In this document: one piece after another, positions 53,043-60,570 of the stretch
How positions within the stretch are numbered: the first letter of the stretch is position 1
Layout: each line of letters begins with the position of its first letter
DNA from: Candidatus Pullilachnospira intestinigallinarum
GTDB lineage: Bacteria > Bacillota > Clostridia > Lachnospirales > Lachnospiraceae
Direction: 5' to 3'
Assembly (NCBI GenBank): GCA_018711275.1
Contig: DVIN01000028.1
Span: forward strand, 1-60,570
Length of the DNA: 60,570 nt
The notes under the pieces: model-generated
Databases searched by the model: none
Seen by the model: only the letters and a program-made list of their open reading frames with translations
What the model was told of the DNA's origin: nothing
Made by a program: the position numbers and the translations under genes

Positions 53043-53903
53043 TCAGTAAGTGTACTCCCCGGCAGTTTTCTTCAGATACCGGAGAACAGCATAGGGGTTG
53101 ACGCTGATTTCCGGACAGTCGTCCGTCCGGATATAAATACCGAAGTGAAGATGCACCGGAAATTTTCCGCTGGTGCCCTCAGTTCCGTATCCGGTATCGC
53201 CCATCAGTCCCAGAAGTTCACCCGCACGGACCGAATCTCCCTGCTGAAAGTTTCGCCCGTAGGAATCCAGGTGGGCGTAATAAAAATATCCGCCCGACGG
53301 ACTGCGGATACCGATCCGCCACCCTCCCAAAGGCAGCCAGCCCACCTTTTCCACCACGCCGTCCGTGACGCTGACCACCGGATAATATCCGCTGATGTTC
53401 TTTGTCCCGAACAGATCTGTGCCTTCGTGGGTTCTCTGCCCCTGGTAGGTTCTGGGCGCACCGAAGGTATCTTCAAAGGTGATCTCCTCCTCTCCTCCTT
53501 CCGGCAGGGGAACGGGAAAATATTCCAGATCCAGAAAAATTTCTTTGCAGGCCTGACGCAGCATGGCAAAATCCGAAGCCCGCCTCTCCTCCAGAAGATT
53601 CTGCTTCCTTTTCAGTTCCCCCGGAGAAATCCGTTCTCCTCCATCGAGCGAAAACGCTCCGTCCACCAGCCACACGGCCAGACCATCCTCCAGAGAAATA
53701 TCCCCGGATCGGGAATATTTCTCCAGGATTTGGAGATTTTCTTCCCCCACCGCCAGCTGACGAAACGCGGCCGTCTCCACGGGATCATCCGGAAGCTTCC
53801 GAAGAAAAGACTCTGCCAGAAGCGCCCAGGTCAGCAGGCTCTGGCCGACGGCCAGCCCGACCGTCAGTACAGCCGCCAGCAGGAGATTTCTTTCTTTTTT
53901 CAT
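53043..53903 (-). CDS. Membrane-anchored M23-family metallopeptidase
   Basis: 286 residues: an N-terminal hydrophobic anchor (about 7-29), an extracellular helical linker, then a LytM/M23 domain with the zinc ligands in THEGTDLFG, SVTDGVVEKVGW, and the catalytic HLHFGIYI. All key residues (H, D, HxH) are present, so it is probably an active endopeptidase acting on peptidoglycan crosslinks. It is divergent from ylbJ; a sporulation role is possible. Confidence 0.9.
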   Translation of the reverse strand: MKKERNLLLAAVLTVGLAVGQSLLTWALLAESFLRKLPDDPVETAAFRQLAVGEENLQILEKYSRSGDISLEDGLAVWLVDGAFSLDGGERISPGELKRKQNLLEERRASDFAMLRQACKEIFLDLEYFPVPLPEGGEEEITFEDTFGAPRTYQGQRTHEGTDLFGTKNISGYYPVVSVTDGVVEKVGWLPLGGWRIGIRSPSGGYFYYAHLDSYGRNFQQGDSVRAGELLGLMGDTGYGTEGTSGKFPVHLHFGIYIRTDDCPEISVNPYAVLRYLKKTAGEYTY

Positions 53904-54039
53904 TCAGGCATCCTCCCCCATCCTATATACCTTATGCCGAAAACATTCCATTCAGAACCGTTTTTTTAAAAAAACCCGGATTCTGAAACCGCTCTCAAAA
54001 AGCATATACTGAAGTAACAACCGGACGCGGAGTTTTCCC

Positions 54040-54969
54040 TTGAAAAAAATCCTGTTTTCCGCAATGATCTTCCTTGCCATCGCTTATCTGCTGTGCTTTC
54101 CCGCGGAAGCCTTTGCAGCCACCGCCGACGGGCTGCGCCTCTGGTTTGGAACCGTGCTGCCTTCCCTGCTTCCTTTTATGATATTCTCTGATTTTCTGAT
54201 TCATGCAGACGTCATCCCCCGGCTGCTGGGCCATCTGGAAGGTATTACGCGGCCGCTTCTGGGGCTGGACGCCTACGGTTCCTATGCCTTTTTTCTGGGG
54301 CTTTTCTGCGGCTATCCCATGGGCGCCAGACTGTCCGCCAACCTGTACGCTCAGGGCAAAATCAGCCGCCGGGAGGCGGAATATCTTCTCACCTTTTCCA
54401 ACAATGCCAGCCCCATGTTTCTGACCTCCTATGTACTGACCAACACCCTTCAGGCCCCGAAATATATTCTTCCCACCTTCGTCATTCTCTGGGGATCCTG
54501 CTTTCTCACTTCTCTGTTCTTCCGGCCCTCTTCTCTTCCTCCGGCAGCGAAAAGAGCGGAAAAAAAAGAGACCTCCATCACTGCCTCCATCGGGCATCTG
54601 ATCGACGTCTCCATCATGAACAGTTTTGAAGCCATCACCCGGCTGGGCGGCTATATTATCCTGTTCTCCATCGGCGCTTCCATCCTTCAGCGGATCACCG
54701 CCCCTGTTCCTGTGGCCGGATGGATCCTCCCGGGCGTGATGGAAATCACCACCGGTATTCGCCAGACCGCCGCATCGCCGCTGCCGTTTTCCATCCGGTA
54801 TCTGCTGATACTCTGCTATGCGGCTTTCGGCGGTCTGTCCACCATAGCACAGACAAAGGGAATGCTGGCCGGCACTCCCCTGTCACTTTCTCACTATATC
54901 AAAGGCAAAATCATTCAGACCGCACTGACGCTTCTGATGGGGATCTTATTCCTCATCATCGGCGGATGA
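54040..54969 (+). CDS. ylbJ: Sporulation integral membrane protein YlbJ-like
   Basis: 309 residues with about eight hydrophobic helices and the nucleoside-recognition-like Gate pattern: WFGTVLPSLLPFMIFSDFLI, FFLGLFCGYPMGARLSANLYAQG, LLTFSNNASPMFLTSYV and CYAAFGGLSTIAQTKGM, the YlbJ signature. YlbJ is needed for spore cortex in Bacillus. TTG start at 54040 with GCGGAG 9 nt upstream. Its 3' end overlaps the convergent coiled-coil gene by 24 bp. Confidence 0.88.
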   Translation: MKKILFSAMIFLAIAYLLCFPAEAFAATADGLRLWFGTVLPSLLPFMIFSDFLIHADVIPRLLGHLEGITRPLLGLDAYGSYAFFLGLFCGYPMGARLSANLYAQGKISRREAEYLLTFSNNASPMFLTSYVLTNTLQAPKYILPTFVILWGSCFLTSLFFRPSSLPPAAKRAEKKETSITASIGHLIDVSIMNSFEAITRLGGYIILFSIGASILQRITAPVPVAGWILPGVMEITTGIRQTAASPLPFSIRYLLILCYAAFGGLSTIAQTKGMLAGTPLSLSHYIKGKIIQTALTLLMGILFLIIGG

Positions 54970-55551
54970 CAGATCCGCATCTTCCACAGAATCCGTGGTA
55001 TGAGCCGCTGCCACCTGCGGAGCCAGCTCGTTTCTGTTCTGCGTCACCACATCGTAACAGCTCTGTACTGCGCTGATGTAGCTCTTATACTTCTCGCCCG
55101 CATCATTCAGCGCGCCGGACATGATCTGCTCCAGATTGGCCAGCATATCATCCGTATAGGCGATAGCGCTGAGACGGATATTGTTGGAATCGATGGTGGC
55201 TTCATCCAGAATCTGCTGTGCCTGCTTGTTGGCGTTGGCAATGGTCTCATTGGCCTGGGCGTAAGCCTGCTGCATCACCTCATGCTGGCTGACCATCTCC
55301 TTCACCTTGGCCTGCGCCTCGGCGATCAGGCCGTCCGCTTTGGACTGGGCATCCGCCAGAATGGCATCCTTGTTGCTGATGATCTTCTGATATCTCTTAA
55401 TCTCATCCGGTGTTTTCAGGCGCAGCTCTCTGAGAAGCTCCTCCAGTTCTTCTTTATTCACAACGATCTTGGTGGTGGAAAGAGGCTGATACTTACAGCT
55501 CTCCACAAACTCTTCAATTTCCTCGATGATCTGTTCAATTCTGCTGCTCAT
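54946..55551 (-). CDS. Coiled-coil protein of unknown function (vacuolar-ATPase-subunit-H-like)
   Basis: 201 residues. N-terminal helix (IEQIIEEIEEFVESC), then a long Ala/Glu/Gln-rich coiled coil at about residues 60-150 (EAQAKVKEMVSQHEVMQQ region), and an acidic tail (EDADLSSADDEE). No membrane segment. It resembles the ATPase- or DivIVA-like coiled-coil proteins found after coaD in Lachnospiraceae. Last gene of mgsA-rsmD-coaD-coil. Function unknown; a cell-division or envelope scaffold is a guess. Confidence 0.8.
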   Translation of the reverse strand: MSSRIEQIIEEIEEFVESCKYQPLSTTKIVVNKEELEELLRELRLKTPDEIKRYQKIISNKDAILADAQSKADGLIAEAQAKVKEMVSQHEVMQQAYAQANETIANANKQAQQILDEATIDSNNIRLSAIAYTDDMLANLEQIMSGALNDAGEKYKSYISAVQSCYDVVTQNRNELAPQVAAAHTTDSVEDADLSSADDEE

Positions 55552-55645
55552 AATTACACTCTCCTTTGGTATTTATCCCTGCCGCCGTCTGCCGTCCGGC
55601 AGGTCAGACCCCGCATCCGGCGGGATCCCTGTTTTCCGCTGACAG

Positions 55646-56128
55646 TCAGTGATGATTCAGCTTTTCATATACTTTCCGGGCGACGTTTGCAGGTACAAAC
55701 TTGGAAATATCTCCGCCGAAACCTGCCACTTCCTTCACCGTGGTGGAGCTCAGATAAGCATACTCCAGACTGGTGGTCAGAAAAACGGTATCGATGTCCG
55801 GCGCCAGTACCCTGTTCGTCTGCGCCATCTGCAGTTCGTACTCGAAATCGGTGATGGCTCTCAGGCCACGGATAATCGCGTTGGCGCCGCACTGTCTGGC
55901 AAAATCAACGGAAAGCCCGGAAAAGGACTGAATCCTGATATTCGGCACCTCTTTGGTCGCTTCCTCTAGTATCTTAACACGTTCTTCCACAGAAAACAAC
56001 GGACTTTTTGCAGAATTGTGCAAAACTCCTACGATAACCTGATCGAAGAGAGCCGCCCCGCGCACAATCACGTCCAGATGTCCCTTTGTCACGGGATCAA
56101 AGGATCCCGGATAAACCGCTGTTCTCAT
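55646..56128 (-). CDS. coaD: Phosphopantetheine adenylyltransferase CoaD
   Basis: Penultimate step of coenzyme A synthesis, 160 residues. Nucleotidyltransferase motif [14 protein letters not shown] (TxGH), then [17 protein letters not shown] and the C-terminal SSTTVKEVA (ISSTxVRE-type). ATG at 56128 is preferred over 56134 because the GGAAGG site is 6 nt away. It overlaps the rsmD stop by ATGA. Confidence 0.96.
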   Translation of the reverse strand: MRTAVYPGSFDPVTKGHLDVIVRGAALFDQVIVGVLHNSAKSPLFSVEERVKILEEATKEVPNIRIQSFSGLSVDFARQCGANAIIRGLRAITDFEYELQMAQTNRVLAPDIDTVFLTTSLEYAYLSSTTVKEVAGFGGDISKFVPANVARKVYEKLNHH

Positions 56129-56688
56129 ACGCATCCTTCCTCTCTTCTCAGAAACACATGCTGATTGGTCTTGTATTTCTTAATTTTTTCCACCCGGTAC
56201 CCCAGCGCTTCAGCCTTCTCCCATGTGGTGTCAAGGGAAGCTTCCACCACCAGCAGCGTATGGTCATCCACCAGCGTGGTATTCTCAAGAGCCTTCAGCG
56301 CCTCCAGTTCCAGTTCCTTCCGGTAGGGCGGATCCATAAAAATGCAGTCAAACGGCTGTTCTCCGTCCAACTGCCTGATTGCTGTCCATACATCCTCCGT
56401 CATCACTCTGGCTTCATCCTCCAGGTGTGTAAACCGGAGATTCTCCCGAATACATTCGGCTGCTTTTCTGCTGTTTTCCACAAACACACAGCTGGCAGCT
56501 CCCCGGCTTAATGCCTCGATGCCTATGGCCCCGCTTCCCGCAAACAGATCCAGGAACCGGCAGTCCGGCAGACAGGGCTGCAGCATGTTAAATAAAGTTT
56601 CCTTAATTCTGTCTGTGGTGGGTCTTGTGTCCATCCCGTCTATGGTTTTCAAGCGCAGACTCCGCGCTTTTCCGGCAATTACTCTCAT
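56125..56688 (-). CDS. rsmD: 16S rRNA (guanine966-N2)-methyltransferase RsmD
   Basis: 187 residues. It starts [15 protein letters not shown], has [15 protein letters not shown], the SAM loop [20 protein letters not shown], and the catalytic DPPY motif in [10 protein letters not shown]. The rsmD-coaD pairing is widely conserved and confirms both calls. It follows mgsA by 13 nt. Confidence 0.96.
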   Translation of the reverse strand: MRVIAGKARSLRLKTIDGMDTRPTTDRIKETLFNMLQPCLPDCRFLDLFAGSGAIGIEALSRGAASCVFVENSRKAAECIRENLRFTHLEDEARVMTEDVWTAIRQLDGEQPFDCIFMDPPYRKELELEALKALENTTLVDDHTLLVVEASLDTTWEKAEALGYRVEKIKKYKTNQHVFLRREEGCV

Positions 56689-56701
56689 ACTGTCTCTCCG
56701 T

Positions 56702-57103
56702 CTAATCCAGCTTCATCTGTTCACGCCAGTCCAGATCCCCACGGTCCAGTCCCAGTACCAGGGACTCTGCGGTGGCAATGTTGGTGGCTACAGGAATATT
56801 ATAAATATCACAGCACCGGGAAATCTGATACACATCCGGTTCTTTGGGATCGATCATGGCCGGATTATAAAAGAAAATCACCATGTCCATATCTCCGCGC
56901 TCAATCATCTCGGTAAACTGCTTGTCTCCCCCCACGGAGCCGGCCAGAAATTTGTGAACGTGCAGGTTGGTTACCTCCTCGATCCTTCTGCCCGTCGTTC
57001 CGGTGGCGTAAATCTCATGTTTGGCGAGAATCCCTTTATACGCGATGCAGAAATCCTCAATCAAACTTTTTTTGCTGTTGTGGGCAATGATTCCAATGTT
57101 CAT
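56702..57103 (-). CDS. mgsA: Methylglyoxal synthase MgsA
   Basis: Converts DHAP to methylglyoxal, a phosphate-starvation bypass of lower glycolysis. 133 residues with IGIIAHNSKK, the TGTTGRRIEE phosphate loop, SVGGDKQFTEMI, and catalytic Asp in VIFFYNPAMIDPKEPDVY. First gene of mgsA-rsmD-coaD-coil behind the promoter at 57136-57164. Confidence 0.95.
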   Translation of the reverse strand: MNIGIIAHNSKKSLIEDFCIAYKGILAKHEIYATGTTGRRIEEVTNLHVHKFLAGSVGGDKQFTEMIERGDMDMVIFFYNPAMIDPKEPDVYQISRCCDIYNIPVATNIATAESLVLGLDRGDLDWREQMKLD

Positions 57104-57135
57104 TTTATAACCGCCTTCTCCTGAAAATTTATTCT

Positions 57136-57164
57136 ATTATAACAAAGGACCCGGCGCAGTGCAA
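57136..57164 (-). promoter_or_regulatory. mgsA operon promoter
   Basis: Minus-strand TTGCAC (57159-57164), 17-bp spacer, TATAAT (57136-57141). Confidence 0.75.
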
Positions 57165-57224
57165 TTATTTTTGGCAAAAACAAACAAAATCTTCTGATTC
57201 TTCCATCACATGAAAAAACTTCTA

Positions 57225-57253
57225 GTGTAAAAGAAGCCTCAATTCACATACTA
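57225..57253 (+). promoter_or_regulatory. Candidate sigma-G promoter of the SASP gene
   Basis: CATACTA at 57247-57253 matches the sigma-G -10 (CATNNTA) and GTGTAA lies 16 bp upstream at 57225-57230. The leader to the SASP start is about 70 nt. The -35 is only a partial match. Confidence 0.5.
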
Positions 57254-57331
57254 ACAACGTAACGAAGAACAACTCTTCGCTGCACAAAAACGGTTACACA
57301 GGTAACCATAATTTTAAGGAGGAAAACCATC

Positions 57332-57556
57332 ATGTCTAACAAATCTACAAACACAGCGGCAGTACCGGAAGCCAAGGGCGCACTGGATCGTTTCAAATTT
57401 GAAGTTGCAAATGAGTTAGGTGTACCTCTGACCGACGGCTATAACGGAAACCTGACTTCCAAACAGAACGGATCCGTGGGCGGATATATGGTAAAAAAGA
57501 TGATCGAAGCCCAGGAAAGACAGATGAGCGGAGGAAGCATGGGCGGACAGTACTAA
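57332..57556 (+). CDS. Alpha/beta-type small acid-soluble spore protein
   Basis: A 74-residue DNA-binding spore coat-of-chromosome protein. KFEVANELGVPLTDGYNGNLTSKQNGSVGGYMVKKMIEAQE shows the conserved E-[IV]-A blocks, the ELG germination-protease cleavage region and the second DNA-binding helix; the tail is Gly/Met-rich. ATG follows AAGGAGGAAAACCATC. A sigma-G-like promoter upstream agrees with forespore expression. Firm marker of an endospore former. Confidence 0.95.
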   Translation: MSNKSTNTAAVPEAKGALDRFKFEVANELGVPLTDGYNGNLTSKQNGSVGGYMVKKMIEAQERQMSGGSMGGQY

Positions 57557-57703
57557 TCTGTCCTCCCGCCGCGGGACATGCAGGCCGGATGTATCTGTAG
57601 ACCGCATCTGATGCCCGGAACGGCAAAAATACGTTCTGCGGGTCTTCTGCCGGCATGAGGCAGGAAACGCACGCACTGCGGACTTTTCCTTCCCGCAAAA
57701 ACC

Positions 57704-57750
57704 AAAAGAGGCAGAGAAAGGGTTTTTTAAGCACTTTCTCTGCCCCTTTT
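57704..57750. terminator. Bidirectional terminator between SASP and DUF6465 genes
   Basis: GGCAGAGAAAG (57710-57720) pairs with CTTTCTCTGCC (57734-57744), with CCTTTT on the plus side and CTTTTGG on the minus side. It separates convergent genes. Confidence 0.82.
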
Positions 57751-57790
57751 CCTGTCCGTCCAATGTCGGACAGATTCCAAGTCGCAAATA

Positions 57791-58153
57791 TTATATGTCA
57801 AAACGTCCGGTCACATCATTGTTGATTACATAATAAGCAGCGTTCTCTTCGGTCTTTACATAGATCTTCAGATCCACCAGATCTTTCACCTTGTTGCCCA
57901 TCTCTTTGGTCCAGATCTCCTTTACCTTTTCCACCAGATCCTTGCCAAGAATCTCTTTTCCCATGTACTGTACATAGATTTCCTGTGTCTTGGCGGGAGT
58001 CTTTTTCACCGGAGCCTTGGCTGTCTCTGCCTTTGCGGCCGTCGCTGCTGTCTTCTTTCCCGCAGCTTTTGCCGCCGGTTTTTTCTCTGTCCGGGCGGTT
58101 CTGGAAGCCTCCGCGCTCTCCGCTGCCTTTGTAATCACTTTCTTGGCTGTCAT
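57791..58153 (-). CDS. DUF6465 family protein with Lys/Ala-rich histone-like N-terminus
   Basis: 120 residues. Residues 1-55 are low-complexity Lys/Ala/Thr ([18 protein letters not shown]...), like bacterial H1-type DNA-binding tails. Residues 56-120 form a folded domain: [24 protein letters not shown] and [17 protein letters not shown]. This matches DUF6465 from memory, common in Lachnospiraceae. Nucleic-acid binding is inferred from charge only. ATG with GAGGAGGAATTATT. Confidence 0.8.
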   Translation of the reverse strand: MTAKKVITKAAESAEASRTARTEKKPAAKAAGKKTAATAAKAETAKAPVKKTPAKTQEIYVQYMGKEILGKDLVEKVKEIWTKEMGNKVKDLVDLKIYVKTEENAAYYVINNDVTGRFDI

Positions 58154-58232
58154 AATAATTCCTCCTCAATCGATACAGACCAGTTACTACTATTACAGCC
58201 CTATTTTACTCCGAATTTTCTCAATTTTCAAG

Positions 58233-60570
58233 TTATTCCACACTTTTCATGGATTCTACCATATTCAGCTTCTTCAGCTGGAAATGCATAAAAACATTTA
58301 CCAGCATGGAAAACAGGAATGTAAGCAAAATGCTGTACAGAAAACTTACCGGCTTAATATTTCTGCCAAACATCATCATATCCACTTCCGCGGTGAGAAT
58401 CACAAAACGGTGAAGCACCAGCCCGATCAGAACGCCGGCCGCCGCGCCGATTACCGTCAGAATCACATTCTCCCGGAATACATACTGGGATACCTCGATA
58501 TCATAAAATCCCAGTACCTTCAGCGTTGCCAGTTCTCTGCGCCGCTCACTGATATTGATATTGTTCAGATTATAGAGCACCACAAAGGCCAGAAGCCCCG
58601 CCGCAATAATCACCACATAAATAATGGTATCCATGCTGCGCAGCATATCCGCCACTCGCTCTGCCATGGAACTGATGAACGTGACGTTGAGCACTCCCGG
58701 AAGTTCCATATAACGGCTCTGAAACTGCTGCTCAAAATCCTCGTCATCCGCCCGGTTAACGGTAAAAATTTCCGTGTATTCCGGATCCTTTCCATAAAGC
58801 TGCCGGTAAACATCCGGCGTCATATACACATAATGATAGAAATAGTTTTCCACCACATGCGTAATTTTCACCGAAACCGGCTCTTCCTCTCCTTCCGACA
58901 GTGTCACCGTATCCCCGGCCTTCACATCCAGCAGCGTAGCCAGTTTCTCTGTGATAATCACCCCGGAATCATCCAGCCGGTAGGATTCCTGGGTCGTTCT
59001 GTCTCTGAGCTTTACAAAATCTTCCAGTCTGTCCGGTTCCGAGGCCACCACCAGATAAGAACTTCTGGTTTTTCCTCCGGCACTGACGTCCACCGTGGTT
59101 TCCACCGCCTCCATACTGGCGGTCACATCTTCATCCGACTGTACCGTCTCCAGAACCTTCTCTTTTTCTTCCGCGTCACTTTCCCCGTCAAGGGTCAGCG
59201 TGGCGGAATAGACCCGGATTTCTCCAAACTGTTTTTCACCGATGGCCATGATGGAATCCTTCAGGCCAAAGCCGACCAGAAGCAGTCCCATACATCCGCC
59301 GATTCCCAGAACGGTCATCAGAAAACGTTTTTTATAACGAAACAGATTTCTGGCTGTGGATTTCTGAGAAAAGGTCATATGCTTCCACAGCGGCGTCACC
59401 CGTTCCAGCAAAATCCTCTTGCCGTTTTTTGGGGCCTCCGGCCGCATCAGCTGGGCCGGAACCTCCCGCATTTCGCGACTGCAGGCAGAGAACGCAGCCA
59501 ATGTGATCACCGCCACTGCCAGCAGCGTGGCAGTAAGGGAATATCCCGCATAAAGCGGAGCAAGGATTTCCGGAAGATTGTTGTACAGAATCTTGTAGGC
59601 CTGAATAATCACCACCGGAAGAAACTTCTGGCCCGCCACCAGACCGATGATACTGCCGATAAAGCTGGCCAGAAACGCGTAACAGATATATTTGGCCCCG
59701 ATTCTGGCCTTTCCGTATCCCAATGCCTTTAATGTTCCGATCTGCGTCCGGTTTTCCTCCACCATACGGGTCATGGTTGTCAGACAGATCAGCGCTGCCA
59801 CCAGGAAAAAGATCACGGGAAATACATTTCCAATGGCTTCCACCCGATCCGCATTCTGCTCATATTCCACATAAGTCTGGATGGAATCCCGTCCCAGAAT
59901 ATACCAGGAGGGCACTTCCAGATCTGAAAGCTCTTTCCGGGCGTCCGTCAGTTCTGCCTCTCCGTCGGCGATCTCCTGCCGGGCATCCGCTTCCTCCTTT
60001 TCAAATTCCTCTCTGGCGTCTTCCAGCTCCTGCTCCTTTTGCGCAATGGTATCCCATGCCTCGGCAATCTGCTGTTCCCCATCAGAGAGTTCCTGCCGGT
60101 AAGCATCGATCTGACGCTCCCCGTCCGTCACCTGACGGCGGGCCTGCGCCAGCTGTTCCTCTCCCGCTGCAAGCTGCTGGCCGGCTGCTTCCAACTGCCG
60201 CTGGCCCGCTGTCAGCTCCGCCTCCTTTTCCGAAAGCTGCGCGGCTCCCCCGGAAAGCTGCTGTCTTGCGGCATCCAGCTGTGCCTGTGCCCCGGCGATC
60301 TGCTGCATACCCGCTTCATACTCCGCCCGGGAGGCCTCCAGCTGACTGCGGGCTTTGGCAAGCTGCTCCTTCCCCTCATTCAGCTGGGCTTCGCGGTCCG
60401 CAAGCTGCTGACGGGCTGCTTCCAGAGCTGCCACTCCCTCATCATACTGCGAAACCACCGACTGATACTGGGTGATTGTTTCCTGCAAAGCCTCCTTCTG
60501 TCCTTCCAGGCTGTCCGTCTGCGTATGTAATTCCTCCAGCTGACTGTCTGTTCCGGCCAGCGCCTCCTGC
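58233..60570 (-). CDS. FtsX-like ABC transporter permease with long extracytoplasmic coiled coil, 5' end outside window
   Basis: The frame is open to the right edge, so the N-terminus (with its first membrane helix) is missing. At least 778 residues are present. From the edge about 215 residues are a repetitive Gln/Ala/Glu coiled coil with units such as EEQLAQARRQVTDGE, then two FtsX/MacB permease domains: membrane helices near VFFLVAALICLTTMTRMVEENRTQIGTLKALG, later YVVIIAAGLLAFVVLYNLNNINISERRRELATLKVLG, with a soluble domain between. It ends MVESMKSVE. The ATPase is expected beyond the edge. Substrate unknown; lipid or peptide export is possible. Confidence 0.88.
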   Translation of the reverse strand, partial: QEALAGTDSQLEELHTQTDSLEGQKEALQETITQYQSVVSQYDEGVAALEAARQQLADREAQLNEGKEQLAKARSQLEASRAEYEAGMQQIAGAQAQLDAARQQLSGGAAQLSEKEAELTAGQRQLEAAGQQLAAGEEQLAQARRQVTDGERQIDAYRQELSDGEQQIAEAWDTIAQKEQELEDAREEFEKEEADARQEIADGEAELTDARKELSDLEVPSWYILGRDSIQTYVEYEQNADRVEAIGNVFPVIFFLVAALICLTTMTRMVEENRTQIGTLKALGYGKARIGAKYICYAFLASFIGSIIGLVAGQKFLPVVIIQAYKILYNNLPEILAPLYAGYSLTATLLAVAVITLAAFSACSREMREVPAQLMRPEAPKNGKRILLERVTPLWKHMTFSQKSTARNLFRYKKRFLMTVLGIGGCMGLLLVGFGLKDSIMAIGEKQFGEIRVYSATLTLDGESDAEEKEKVLETVQSDEDVTASMEAVETTVDVSAGGKTRSSYLVVASEPDRLEDFVKLRDRTTQESYRLDDSGVIITEKLATLLDVKAGDTVTLSEGEEEPVSVKITHVVENYFYHYVYMTPDVYRQLYGKDPEYTEIFTVNRADDEDFEQQFQSRYMELPGVLNVTFISSMAERVADMLRSMDTIIYVVIIAAGLLAFVVLYNLNNINISERRRELATLKVLGFYDIEVSQYVFRENVILTVIGAAAGVLIGLVLHRFVILTAEVDMMMFGRNIKPVSFLYSILLTFLFSMLVNVFMHFQLKKLNMVESMKSVE

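Overview
The window reads as a chromosome segment of a spore-forming Clostridia (Firmicutes), most likely Lachnospiraceae. Evidence: a dgt-dnaG-rpoD macromolecular-synthesis cluster, an alpha/beta-type small acid-soluble spore protein, a YlbJ-type sporulation membrane protein, HisZ-dependent short HisG, RecU, a CIRCE operator, a T-box leader, strong AGGAGG ribosome sites and many TTG/GTG starts. Base composition is GC-rich for this phylum, with one clearly AT-richer patch (about 4.4-5.7 kb). No tRNA, rRNA, CRISPR, prophage or insertion sequence was recognised.

Layout. 0-3.2 kb: start of rpoD, dnaG and dgt on the minus strand. 3.3-5.7 kb: plus-strand accessory genes (membrane protein, GNAT acetyltransferase, metallo-beta-lactamase-fold hydrolase). 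5.8-9.5 kb: purE-purM-purN-purD behind a promoter carrying a large dyad. 9.5-14.4 kb: UvrD/PcrA helicase with a long leader, and Lon protease under a CIRCE (HrcA) operator. 14.6-20.4 kb: a complete vanG-type glycopeptide-resistance cluster, vanR-vanS / vanG-vanXY-vanTm-vanTr, with the serine racemase split into membrane and racemase genes and two matching VanR-box-like sites. 20.6-27.7 kb: trpEGDCFBA under a tryptophan T-box. 27.7-36.0 kb: metal island: P-type ATPase with two small partners, a degenerate Fur-like regulator, heavy-metal-domain and Cys-rich membrane mini-proteins, FeoB and two FeoAs, then flavodoxin-DUF3793-DUF2325. Both ends of the feo/flavodoxin part carry paired GTTAG-N6-CTAAC operators. 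36.1-38.9 kb: TrkA/TrkH potassium uptake. 39.0-44.3 kb: hisZ-G-D-B and a HisF-like/HisI/HisE fusion. 44.3-53.9 kb: RecU, signal peptidase I, an RluA synthase, an unknown membrane protein, then a relQ-rsmF-rsuA-HAD-ygiQ run and an M23 peptidase. 54.0-57.1 kb: YlbJ, converging on mgsA-rsmD-coaD-coiled-coil protein. 57.3-60.6 kb: SASP, a DUF6465 protein and the 3' part of an FtsX-type permease with a long coiled coil.

How the genes work together. The van cluster would make D-Ser (VanTm/VanTr), ligate D-Ala-D-Ser (VanG) and remove D-Ala-D-Ala precursors (VanXY), switched on by VanS/VanR. The feo, flavodoxin and DUF genes look like one metal-starvation regulon because they share an operator. Biosynthetic operons are controlled by different devices: a T-box for trp, a dyad operator for pur and a plain strong promoter for his. 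Short intergenic repeats recur at operon ends and leaders.
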